Of a stretch of 64,000 bases of DNA, positions 36,866-48,279 are shown in pieces. The notes under the pieces are model-generated. The model did not search any database and was not told the DNA's origin. It was given only the letters and a program-made list of their open reading frames with translations. Position 1 is the stretch's first letter. Each line of letters begins with the position of its first letter. This DNA is from Stenopsyche tienmushanensis. Its lineage: Eukaryota > Arthropoda > Insecta > Trichoptera > Stenopsychidae. The translations under genes and the position numbers were made by a program. The stretch spans positions 62,001 to 126,000 of the forward strand of contig WACJ01000222.1 of NCBI GenBank assembly GCA_008973525.1. The letters are read 5' to 3'.

Positions 36866-36960
36866 TACATGTAGGTAGTCCCGCGGTTAAGCGGTTGGAA
36901 TCGTAACTCAATCATCTTGGGTTCAGATCTACAGGTGTGGCTGGTAACCACATTTTTAAA
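36866..36960 (+). repeat. tRNA-derived SINE head
   Basis: GCGGTTAAGCGGTTGG (36883-36898) is A-box-like and GGGTTCAGATCT (36919-36930) is B-box-like. Their spacing is close to that in tRNA genes, and they resemble a Ser/Leu-type tRNA 5' half. The acceptor and T stems do not pair properly, so it is a SINE relic rather than a tRNA. Confidence 0.45.
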
Positions 36961-37300
36961 AACATATATACGCCATGAAATGTCAAAATGGTTGGATTGC
37001 TAAAAGCCACTTTAAAAAAATAAGTAAAGGATCTTTTGCGGATATTTTTAGTGACATAAGGACTAAATATGGTGATATTCCACGAGTGAAATATTGGTAA
37101 AAAATAATAAAAATAAAACTATATGTGGACATAATTTTAATTACATATTTTCTTTTTTAGTCAAATTATATAGAAAATGTTTAATATTGAAAATAAATTT
37201 AGTTAGTTATTTATTCTCAAGAACCAATTTTATATTTATACGCGTTTTATTAAAAAATATTTGTATTAATATTTGAAAGCTCTCTTTAGGTGTCAAATCT

Positions 37301-37312
37301 GGGGGGGGGGGG
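37301..37312. repeat. homopolymer run of 12 G
   Basis: Twelve consecutive G followed by A and a T-run, in otherwise AT-rich DNA; a possible quadruplex-prone or assembly-sensitive spot. Confidence 0.9.
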
Positions 37313-37366
37313 ATTTTTTTTATTGATTCTGGTATGTTTGTTAGTCCATTTTAAATTGTAATCGCA

Positions 37367-38360
37367 TGCAAAAAGATTCACAACACCAGTTTGAGAAATG
37401 AAGCTTGTGTTCTTCTGGAGCAAAAAATGGAAAAAAATATGCTTTGCCTAGCTTGTCACCATCATACAATGGTAATTATATTAGAAGCTATAGTGAATTA
37501 ATTGCTTGGTCCATCTAGTGCTCCTGATATCCAATTGTTTAAAAAGTTTAAGAAGAACTGGGACAAAATTGATCAAAGTGATTATAAAACAGTAATTTAT
37601 GATACCAAGTACTCAAAAATTATAGAAAATTTTACTACAAATAGGATTTCTTTTGCTCAAAAACAACTTCAAGTGTATCAACTTCGAGATGATTATAAAG
37701 AGTTACTGAATCTTTCCATCATTTCGTTGGGAGGAATTCCTGAAAAAGGGGTTTCATTTAGGAGATCTGCTAATTTCCATCGCGCTAAATGGATGGCTAA
37801 AGCTATGTGTTACTTGATTTTTTTTTAAATTTAAACATCAGTTTAATCTTACGAGAAAGGAAATTAAAACAGTGAAAGATATTTGTCTTTTTACAGTCGT
37901 AATATATATAAAATACTGGTTTCAAGCCCTGGTTGGATATTCAGTACCAAGAAACGACTTGCAATTAATAAAAGACCTGATATCCTTTGAAAATATAAAT
38001 CAAAAAATAGCCAAAGTCGCCATGAACAAAATACTGGGCCATTTATGGTACTTATCGACAGTGTTGGTGTCATTTGCATTTTTTGACGATGAACTTTCAG
38101 TTAAAGATAAGCAAAATATGGTAGATGCACTAAGAATCAAAGGTATAGATTTCCCGAAAAGAAAAAGCATTAATGTCGAACACAACACCGAAAAAAGCAT
38201 AGAAGACTTTGTGTCTAGCAACTCTTTACAATTTTTCTAAATACTAGATATCTCATCACAGCTTTTTAATAAAGATGTTGAAACTTGGAAGGATTACTCT
38301 AATTTTAAGGTTGCAAAGAATTTTTTTAATGAAAATTTAAACCTTGGTAGCGACTCCTAA
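37367..38360 (+). pseudogene. element-like protein family of arthropods, broken copy
   Basis: In one frame from 37367, with a TAA at 37499-37501, the sequence encodes NEACVLLEQKM, then CLACHHHTM, RDDYKELLNLSIISLGGIPEKG and FHRAKWMAKAM. After a frameshift in the T-run at about 37818-37827 it continues FNLTRKEIKTVKDICLFTV, YIKYWF, VPRNDLQLIKDL, NHLWYLS-like GHLWYLSTV and FAFFDDELSVKDKQNMVDAL. A TAA at 38238-38240 interrupts it before QFF...KDVETWKDYSNF. I know this order (ACVLLE, RDDY, HHARWMAKAIY, HLWYLS, AFFD) from a multicopy family of uncharacterised arthropod proteins, probably carried by a DNA transposon. The transposon class and biochemical role are unknown to me. The usual C-terminal segment after the last motif is missing. 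Confidence 0.6.
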
Positions 38361-41300
38361 ATATTATTTTGAAAAACTGAAAAAAATACTGAAATATTTT
38401 TTTAGGGTGGAGAAAAATGAGATATTGACCGGTTGAATATTCGAAAAAAAATGTAAATTATCTGTGGAAAAACTTAGATGACCTTGAAAAATTATGAATC
38501 TGCAGATTAATGGATAATAGTAAAATAAATATTTCAGATAAATTGACATTTGTATGCATAAAATTAACCAAAAGTATTGTGTATAGAAATTTTAAGCTGT
38601 CAATTGAAATTTTAACTGCCATACTAGAACTAATCCAATACTATACTGTAATTAAAATATACTTATCTAATGTCTCTATATACAGCAACTCTTAATTTGT
38701 GATTGAGTAATATTTAATGGAGCTATGGAATAATATTTGTAACAACCGTCGTGATTCTGGTGATGTATTCAAGATGATCTGATGATCTTTTACCTGAAAA
38801 TTTCAACATTATTTTATAGTCAAATGGATTCTAGAGAATTTAATGAAATTCGAATATAAATCTTTGGCGTATATGATCTATTTTTATTTCTAAATATGAG
38901 ACTTTTATCAGCTCTTTTGAATGCCAAGTTAAAATCTCAAAATTCGGTTGTTAAATTTTGACATCAAACAAGCTGATAAGCTATAATGCACTATAATCAA
39001 ATTTTAGGAATGGTTGTGAGCTTCCCATCCCGTGATATAATTATAAACACCATCCTTAGGATATAATTGAATTTTCATGTTTTTTCCACAAATCACGTGC
39101 AGTCAATTTTTGGCCTTTCGATACGTCTGCCAAGTATTCGAATGCTTATTAGCAACACCTGAAGGTTGTTATCAATAACAACTTTTACTTAATATCCCAT
39201 CTAATTTCTCTTGATTACAGCTTTCGCGATCAAACAGTCGATACCTGAGAAATGTTAATGTTTCATCATTAAGCACGAGATACGGCCTATCGGGAGGCAT
39301 TAGAAGTGGTGGCATGGGCCATTTATTGAATCAGAAATGACCGTCTGCAGAGCCGGTTAGCGCATTATGCAGAAATAACACTCATTGTAAATGTTATATG
39401 CACCACAATGCCATTTCTAGCTGCACTTATGTCCAACCAGCATTGTGTGCCGAGATATTGTTGACTGCTCCGACGCCATCTTTCATAACAGAAAAATGCA
39501 CTATATGCTTGATTTTTGCACATTTTCATCATAATATTGACTCAAATTAAGATAAAATGTGATTTTTTAACCTAAGACTTATGTTTTCTATATCAAATCG
39601 TTCATTACTGTCAGCGAATTACGAAATTAAATGGCCATACTTTTATTGGGTGACCGGATTCGAGGCAAAAAAACCCTAGGTATTTTAGTTTAATTGATCG
39701 TCATATGGTGTAAAATTATGGCAATTATTTTCCTATATGATTGAAATTGGTTTTCGGTTACCTAAATCCATTAACCCGGATATTGACAATCAAGTAATCA
39801 TGTGTTTTCTTTTCTAGTATCTTTCACACCAATCCGTCGCTTGTGGTTAATAGCACTTTGATTTGCTAATAACGAAGCACCAGCCTTGAAGATTTTTTTC
39901 CATCATAATGCGCATTAAAAAGTGTACTTATTGAAATCTAATTCGTATAATTTGTAAAACATGTTCCGTATAATAATTTTTATATTTTCAAATTGAGTGT
40001 CAGCGCTTAATAATTTGCGAGAGATTAAGGCGCGCACTTTGATTATACGGGAAATTAAGCGTCTAAGAACTTTTCGATGCGACCGGCGGATCATTATTTT
40101 TGATTGGGTACATATTTATGATCTGAAGTACTATTTTTTTTTTCATTGTTGTCCAAGATGTGAATGTAGGATAACTCTGTTTTCTAAGATAAGTTAAAAG
40201 ACTTGACTCCAAGAGGTGAAATTCCGATGTTTACTGCGAGGCGGTTTGTGTGGGTGGTTGCACCAACCTTCTCTTGGGCGGCTTTTCACTAATCCTACAC
40301 CTACCATCATCAGATCCCAAGAAAGTCCTTGCTAAGCTGATCCAGCCTGTGAATAGAAATCGCCTTATGTCAATGGGAATGATCAATCAAGATAGGTATT
40401 ATTTAGCGTGAGAGAACAATCGATCATTATTTTGAATACAGGCAACCCCTATATAACACAATTTCGCTTTTACAAATACAATTTCATTATTTCAACTTTT
40501 AAATTAAGGAATTATAGCTATGCTTATTAAATTATCATTAAATCAGGAGATCATTGCGATGAAGTGAAAAATAGCAATATGGAAATTAGACTGCCAACTA
40601 TAAATCCATGATGGATGCATTTATGAGCAAATTTAATAGAATTTTCCAAATCTATAAAAGGATTACGCTTTATTTATATAAATTTTAGACATATTTAAGA
40701 AATACCCATGAATAATGAAGTTGATTACATCAAAATTATGGAGAGCACAGAGAGAAATTAAGCATTTATTGAGTATTTTATTATTAAAAGCAAAAAGAAA
40801 GACCTAAACATGGTCAAATATTTAGATTTGCACCTTCTAAATGTAGATTATCATCTTATTCTCCTTACAACAATATTTCAAAGATCGTTTACACAAGCAA
40901 ACAATAAAAAATATTTGATTTTTTTGTGACAAATATAGCATAGATCTTAAAATGCTTGAAATTATTTCGCCGATAATAAAACATAGTGATAACTAATACA
41001 GAAAAATGTTGCGATTATAGTGATAGTTCACAAAACATAGTTCCTCTGAATTTCGATACCTGTTTAGAATCGTATTTTGTGCATCACTATGGCTTATTGT
41101 TAATCATTGTCTTGGTTTTAGACTTGTCCATTCTTTTAAAAAGGTCAATATTTTCCCAAACACCAAACTGGATCAACCGAGATCTCTCAAGGTATCGGAT
41201 GATAATAGAATCCATTAGAGTAGGGATTCATTTATCCCTGATGTAAATTATATCTTGTTCCACTCCTCGGTCAACTTTCACTTTTACAATGCAAAAAAGG

Positions 41301-41912
41301 CAAATGTAATCACCGCACTGAGTACTTCATATTCGAGATGATTGATTATGGTGTTGTTAACGATGTGAAACACGCTGTTAAGATTTATTATTTTACTGAC
41401 AAATATACACTAAATCTGTCAAATAAACACGCTCATTCCGGCAGAAATGTGAATAGCCATTACACGGTCCGAAATTACTGTAATTTGTGTAAAAAGGTGT
41501 GAGAAATCTTCCTTGTCGAAATTTCGATAATGGCCCGAGCCAATACCGAGTGTTTCATTTTTTAAAGTAATTTAAATTACATGGTAAAATCAATAATAAG
41601 TGAGCAAACGATTTAGATTGTATGGCACTTAAAAATAAAACAAGTTTTGACAATATTATATTAATATTTTGATAATAAAAATTCTAAAGAATAGAAGATT
41701 TTTATGCGGTACTTTTTCATAAGATTAATTAAGTATAGATTTTTTTACGTAGGAGAAGATTTATGCAAAAACATATCATATCATAAGCGATTTTGAGCAG
41801 TTTTTTTAGAAATGAAGAAATTGAGAAAATTTCCTAAATTTGAAGAACTCCAAGAAATATCTTACAGGACTTCAGGTAAAATTGTTATCAATCCAAATTC
41901 CAGCTTTCAATC
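38361..41912. other. AT-rich stretch without recognisable features
   Basis: No terminal repeats or protein motifs were recognised. About 39220-39500 and 40200-40330 are somewhat less AT-rich but have no usable frame. Confidence 0.4.
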
Positions 41913-42160
41913 TTAAGGGACGTTTTCACCTTGTTAGTTTAAAAAAAACTTTTTTTTCTTCATGTGTCGGAAAGAACCAATGTTTAATAATACGTTTAGT
42001 AAATTTCAAATCAATAAACATGAAATTTATTTATTTTTTCTTCAAACTACTTTTTCCAAGCCCTAGATGAGCATTCTTTATGAAATTTGGCAGGAACGTG
42101 TATAATAAACGTTAAAAAACCGATCACTTTTAGATTCAACAAGGTAAAAACATCCCTTAA
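41913..42160. mobile_element. TTAA-flanked MITE, complete
   Basis: After TTAA the left end reads GGGACGTTTTCACCTTGTT. The right end, inverted, reads GGGATGTTTTTACCTTGTT and is followed by TTAA. The inner sequence (GAAAGAACCAATGTTTAATAA, TTTTTCCAAGC, GTGTATAATAAACG) shows it is an internal-deletion derivative of the element at 25922-26634. It is 248 bp including both TTAA. Confidence 0.75.
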
Positions 42161-42459
42161 CCTCTTAAGTGGATATGACGTATATATCCGTCAAGACCAA
42201 AGTCCATGCAAATTGGGTATGACGGATATATCCGCATTGTGAAAGTTAAGTAAACCTCAATGGAAAATGACGGATATGTCCGATTGCAGTGTTGTGTACG
42301 TTAAATGTAAGAATGATTCATCTCGGGAACTGACTTGTTCGATCTTGATGATATACTATTTTCGTATACTAGATATGACGTACGTATCCGTTAGCGGCGA
42401 AAAGATCGCGGCACTACGGATGACACTTTAACAGTGAAACATAACGTTGAAGGGGTTAA
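42157..42459. mobile_element. piggyBac-type MITE sharing a TTAA with its neighbour
   Basis: It begins at the TTAA that ends the previous element: TTAACCTCTTAAGTGG. It ends AACGTTGAAGGGGTTAA at 42459, so both ends are TTAA plus CCyCTT. Four copies of a short word, ATGACGnATnTATCCG or nearly so, lie at about 42175, 42210, 42270 and 42375; several are near-palindromic. There is no coding capacity, and the family is distinct from the one at 23297. Confidence 0.7.
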
Positions 42460-42630
42460 ATCAGTTTTGTTTAGCTTACCTCTTACTATATATTTGTTTT
42501 GTACTGGGACTCCCAGATTTACATTTGTTTCCTAGTATTATATACTCCAATCTGATAGTCCCAAACTGTCCGTTTAAAAAAATAAAATATATTGTATACT
42601 TCTAGTTCTAAATATCATACCTTTAATATT

Positions 42631-43437
42631 CAGCGCCGTAACGAGGGTATGAAGCGCCCGTGGCAAGCATGTTCCCTCGGAATTCCCAATAATAAGATAA
42701 AAAAATAGTCCCAAAAGTACGCGACCTAGCGGATGAAAGGTCTTAATCCAACTAATGTCAAATCCGAGCTAGATTCTATTCTCGGGGAGTCTGCTCCTTC
42801 GTTTATAACAGTAAGATGTTGGGTGGTGAATGAGGTAGAAACAGGTTGAAACATGGGCCCATCATTTCATACATGAGACAAAGATACATGGGGATCCTCC
42901 ACTGATCAGAGCTGTTAATTGATTTGTGCGAGCCACCTATGTAAATTAGTCTCTGAGGAAGCTTCCGTGATCGTACAGATCATAGAAAATGCCGCAAAAA
43001 GCCCTAAAAGAGGACGGAGTGGCCTTAAAGCCTGTGTGTCCAATCGGTCCGCTTTTCGGACCGCTGATATGACGAATGAGCGCCTCGCGATCAGACTCCA
43101 TACCTGAACATGTTTACAGAACGACTACGAACCCTCATTACAAAACGAAGTTGTGCGAAGAAGACTGATCGGACGGGTTGTTTAAATTTTCCAATCGGTC
43201 GAAAATATTTTTGTCTTTATTTTATTGCGGGCTTATGCCGGCTGAGTCGGCCCAATGTTTAAATGATAACGAAGAAAAAAGGAATTAGACAATTTAGTGT
43301 ATATTATAAAAACGGATTTATGTAAAGTAGATTGGTCAAGTAAAATAAAAACCATGTGCAACTCTCGACAGGGTCAATATTCTGCGTGTTGCGCCTATGG
43401 TAGGCTCCTGTTTTGCCACCCCCTTATTAGGGCCCTG
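42631..43437. mobile_element. hAT-like element carrying a mariner insertion
   Basis: The left end CAGCGCCGTAACGAGGG and the right end, inverted CAGGGCCCTAATAAGGG, match at 12 of 17 positions. Flanking eight-base strings TTAATATT and TTAATTAT match at six of eight, as expected of an old hAT target duplication. The interior from 42707 is a mariner derivative. No hAT transposase is present. Confidence 0.55.
42707..43150 (+). pseudogene. mariner deletion derivative with HTH and unknown tail
   Basis: The 5' end AGTCCCAAAAGTACGCGACC matches 60961. From 42757 the frame encodes VKSELDSILGESAPSFITVR followed by CWV, the second half of the mariner HTH domain. The sequence then jumps to ETWAHHFIHET, equivalent to the DETW...HHFTPET catalytic block, with the intervening linker and the N-terminal part of the catalytic domain deleted. 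From about 42880 an unrelated tail follows, shared with 14.9, 51.4 and 61.5 kb. Confidence 0.65.
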
Positions 43438-45142
43438 TTAATTATTTTTTTCGCATAAATGATAGCTCAAAAATTTTGGACAATTTTTAGAAAGTATTTT
43501 ATATAAATAAATTGTAAATTCATAATCCTTACGTAAAAGCAGAAATGGAAAATAGTACGTTAATTTGCTGATTAATGCAGAATGCTTAATTATAAGAGTA
43601 GGAAAAAATGTTTAAGATTATACTAAAAAATAAATTTATATACAAATAAAATTATTTAAAAAAATCAAAAATGGATTACCCGGAGCTGAACTGAAAATAT
43701 ATTTATCGAAGACTATACCTACATAATCTAAAGATCAAATTAAAATAAATATTTAAATAACCAATGCAAATATTGCAAAATATCATATGGCTTTAGTTGT
43801 AGCTAGCTATTAAAAACACAAAAGCCATCAAATTGAATTCAAAATAAATTTAACATAAATAATATTCATAATTTTCGGTTGAAAGTATAATATTTATGTG
43901 GTTGTTTTGATCCACAAACTGTCAATGAGAATGGCTCTGAAGCTGCTATCTCATATTATAGGTAGTAAATGCCAAAGATTTTGAATTTGTATCATCGTGT
44001 ATCATCATATGGAATACAAGTTCAATGGTTTGCGATGCCTGGCTGCGTTTATCGTCAATAAAGTATATTATAACGAGACATTATTTATTGCATTTATTTG
44101 CTCTAGACCAAAGTGTCTGCATTTTACGAAATCATATTTAATATTTCGAAGTGACTTATGAAGTCGGAAACGGTGAGTTAAGTGTCTGTTAATTATCATA
44201 ATATCCGAGGCTCTATTCCGCGTATGAATAGCGTTTTTTTGAGCAAACAACATATAAGTTTGCTAATCACCGACCGCTATCAAGTTGTGGATAGAAGCTT
44301 CAATTGCTAATTATGCTCTTCACTTCCTTATTTGACTGCGGCTCTAAAGACTCTTACACAAATAACTTATATTTTTATCCTCGAGAATATAAGATCGGAT
44401 CACGATAAATGACGGCATAAGAGCTCTATATTTAGCTCGAAGTTTGCGCATGAAGTTATTGCTTCTATTTTAAGACTTCGCTAAAATTTGAAATTGTTAA
44501 TATCAACAGCGATATGAAGAGCTGTCCGATGACTGTCGGAATTTGATGCATGGAGCAAATTTGCGAATTTGAAACATTATTTGTTTGTTCGTTTGTAAGA
44601 GTTGTTGTATAATGTTTTGATAGATTTTTCGGACATGAAAATCGTTCAATATCTATTTGCTGATAGAGCTGTCAACTGGGCTATGAAAAATTAATAAATG
44701 AAGCTGGCAAAGCGGATGACCTTTAAGAAACCATCCATGAGACTTTCACTCCGTTTTTGAACATCCAAAGTAATTGATATATCAATTTCAATTTTTGACC
44801 TGGCCGTGGAAACGGGACTATGATAATTGAAGACGGGCGTGAGATACATTTTTGATCCATCGTTTAAATCTTGACGTATGGCTCATGATCAATATGAGTT
44901 GAATTATGTATGCTGTAAAAAATCATGAATCCATTACGGCCATACTATTAATTATTTAATATTATTTTTTAAGTAATTTCAAATTTACAATCCAATCTAA
45001 ACATTTTACCATCACTTCTTTTTTCTATCAGTTTTCTCAACGTGTTGAAATTAATTTAAGAAGACTTCATGCTTACTACATAATACATCTTGTTATTAAC
45101 ATACCAACATCTATAAAGTTCTAATGTCCTGGATGCTTATCA
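43438..45142. other. AT-rich stretch without recognisable features
   Basis: No terminal repeat, coding frame with motifs or tRNA-like boxes were seen. Confidence 0.45.
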
Positions 45143-45622
45143 CGAAAACACCCTTTCGCTGAGTATGGAAGTAAGATGAATGCATTTTAAACATTCGAAT
45201 AATACATCAAAATATTTCCTTCTTTGGTTAGTTTACTCATATAACGCAAATTCTGCTTTTAATGGTTTGATGTTAGACTTTTTTTCTGCTGGTTCTTGAA
45301 GAAATTTATTAATGGACTTCTCTCACGCTCCTTTAAGGGTTATATCTTTTTCAAATATCTCTACACACTCCTCTTCAACATTTATTTTTGCCACGAGATT
45401 AGGATACATCCTTGTTAATATGCTTCCACTCATTTTAAGAATCTCATTTTTTGAAGCAAGTGCAAACATACTATTTCTTTTAGATATGTCGATGATAAAT
45501 AAAGGCTATTTGTATGTATATGTTGTTTTCTTCGACAAAGTTTTAAAGGGGGGTAAAATCAATTTCCCTGATATAGGGGTAAAGAGATTAAAAAGGTTAG
45601 GAACCGCTGATTTAAATACATT
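45143..45622 (-). mobile_element. hAT-type element end with internal sequence
   Basis: On the minus strand from about 45622 the sequence reads CAGCGGTTCCTAACCTTTT, a clear hAT-style terminus, followed by ACCCCTATATCAGG and TTGATTTTACCCCC. The left part, 45143-45255, is repeated at 34686-34800. The 110-codon plus-strand frame at 45312-45644 is antisense to the element and is not a gene. The second terminus was not found. Confidence 0.55.
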
Positions 45623-47357
45623 TTTTATAGCTTTACATTCGTAACGGTAGCGACCTATTCGTCCATATCTGCACTTAATAACGTCCGCCTTTGACCTTTG
45701 GCAAAAGTTGGCAATGCTTTATCAATCGGCAACTGTAACAATTGTACCATTTATAGCATAATACGCAGACATAATCGCATCACCCCCATAAAGTCGTGCC
45801 AATTGTATCAGGGCAATCACTTTTACATAAGACCGGCACTCACCGTTCTATTACTACCGAGATAATACCAATATCCACCTATCATTTCACACGGCTGCCT
45901 TGTAATTTTATTACGAACCAGCTGCTCAGATAAACAGATTTATTCGTTTATTTAATAACAACGCATTCCGATTTTTAGCCGACGTGAGGCGGTGTAAAAT
46001 TCAATTTTCTATCTCTCGCAGAAGAAGTTAATAGTGCCGCATAATTCCGCTGATGTATCCATAAATTGCAACAAAACCGATATGACATTAGAATTAGACC
46101 CGACATGGATATCATATCGGCATTCGGATATTGAAAGCATGACGATAATTGAGAAAACAGGTACTCAATACGCAAGACGGAGCTTTGAGAGTGCGTAGAA
46201 AGCTTTTAAGGATATTTTTTACAAGGCGTTGATTTATGTAAACGCGCCTTGCTACAAGAGTATAACGCTGTCCTTATTTATTTCATAAAAGGAGTCATGC
46301 TGAGCCAAACTCGAACTATAGAGTCGGTTAAATAACCTAATATATGAGAGAACCACGAGCCTAAAGTTTGAAAATCCAATACTGAAATATAACATGTGAT
46401 AAAGTTATCGTGATTGATTTCTAAGATTTTATAATTTTATTAGGGGAATTGAAAGGCAAACTATATTTTTAACCACAGTTTTAACTATCAATTAGGTTTG
46501 AATAACAGTGAAGGGTGATAGCTAAGTATCTCTATACATTTTATTTCTAAGGGTAAAATGCATAAGCCATGTAAGCAATTTCCATAGGAAACTTTTCTAA
46601 AGATAGAATTTTATTAAAGGATAAATTTTATTTTAAATGTATTTTTATAGCTGGAAGAGAATTTATGAGTGAATTGCAAAATGTTTGATAATCTTAATAT
46701 TATATTTAATTTTTATTGCCAATTACATTATAAATAAGCGTTCTTGTACGAATTTATTGATGGTAATTTCATTTCTGATTGTTATACTTAAAAACATCCT
46801 GTTTATATATATTTTTTTAAATCAGCCATAATTGACTTATCCATAGCTCCATCAAGCAGTGTGACTTCTCAGAAAATAATCTTTCTAATTATGTTGTATT
46901 GTAGAGTGTATGTGGAAGTGCATGTAAGAAAGCTCACTAGTGCTCATTGAACTGCAACTGTCAAGCCCGAATTAAGTTATTGAACTGCGCCACGTAGGAA
47001 GAAGTCTTCGCCATAAGTTCGACCAGCAGATCGCTATGAGGCTTTGCTGCCAACCTGTGACAAACTTATACGACCTCGAGGCAATTTCATTTTCAGACCA
47101 AACGACGATAATATCTTCAGCACAAAAACGGTCACATAAACGTGAAGAGTAAGATGAATAAATATGATAGGGCACAATGAGTGCAAAGGAGATGGAAGCA
47201 ACAGTTGCTAAATAGAATACAGCTCACCAACCGATGGTTTTGCACTTTTAGTCCATTTTTAATAATTCAATTTAATGCGTTTAATAATATAAATAATTAC
47301 CAATGTTGCTTTATCCAACCATGTTTACTTAATCAACTATTTTATCTTGGGTTGTGT
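45623..47357. other. no gene supported
   Basis: Short frames on both strands (45975-46175, 46972-47175, 47181-47426) show no motif. 45640-46200 and 46950-47200 are somewhat less AT-rich. No repeats were recognised. Confidence 0.4.
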
Positions 47358-47745
47358 CAAGGGGTCCCAAATATTCGTAAAATCAATTATTCGAATATGA
47401 AATTGGTAAAGTATTCGAATATTTGAGTATCCGAATATTTTATATATTTATAGGAATTAGTAAATTCTAGGAAAAATAATTAGTACATTTCTCGGAAATG
47501 AACCAATTCTATTGATTTTCTTGTAAAGGAGTGTGCCGCTTTTTCCAATTAGTCAAAGATCGACTCTGATTGATAGATGTATAAGTTTGACTATTTAAAA
47601 TTGAAAAAGGTAATATAGTCTTTAATTGCCTTTAAAAATTGATTAATGTTTGCTATTTCTATTGTTTTCAATGACTTTGAAAAGAATGACGTTAAAAAAA
47701 GCCGCTAGATTTTTGCATGAATTCAAATTTGGGCACAATCATATG
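47358..47745 (+). mobile_element. hAT-like element, TATTCGAATA family, best terminus
   Basis: CAAGGGGTCCCAAATATTCG begins the element, followed by ATTATTCGAATATG, GTATTCGAATATTTGAG and TATCCGAATATTT within 90 bases. From 47455 the internal block matches 33140-33445. This copy is what ties the separate terminus and interior fragments together. Confidence 0.55.
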
Positions 47746-48279
47746 ATATAAACAACAATTTCATATGATTTTTAATCCTGGAAGAACATAAATAATTTTA
47801 ATCAAAGGCACAATTATGAATTTATGTTCCTAAGAATAAAATATGTACGATTATGCATAGATACATTTCATAATTATTCAACCCCATTGATATAAAATGA
47901 TGTAGAAAATGATATAGAATTTCACAACACAATACTCTTTATTTGACTTTCTGTTCATTTTTAATACATTCCCAGACTTTTCACCTCTAAAACAACTCCA
48001 CATCTATACATTTTCACCTCCATGCTTAATTATAGCAACTGTGCAAACTTCTGAAGCATGTCCCAATTTTTCCGGCAAGTAAAATCTTTCTTTTTCAAAA
48101 ATATCAAATTTAAATTTCTCTTTCAATATGGAATTCTTTAATCATTAGTTGTTCAATTTTTATGGTTTTCTTCTCAGAATAGTCTTACTTTTTGGGATAT
48201 ATTAAATAATATGGTTTAATTTAGGTTTACAGTCAACTCAAGAGCTGTAAGGCAACTATTTATTTCAGACAACAATATA

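Noticed and set aside
36866..36960. Functional tRNA gene
   Set aside because: A- and B-box-like words are present, but the acceptor and T stems do not pair, so it is treated as a SINE relic.
45312..45644. 110-codon frame on the plus strand
   Set aside because: It runs antisense through a hAT-type terminus and its internal sequence; the apparent protein is the reverse of transposon DNA.
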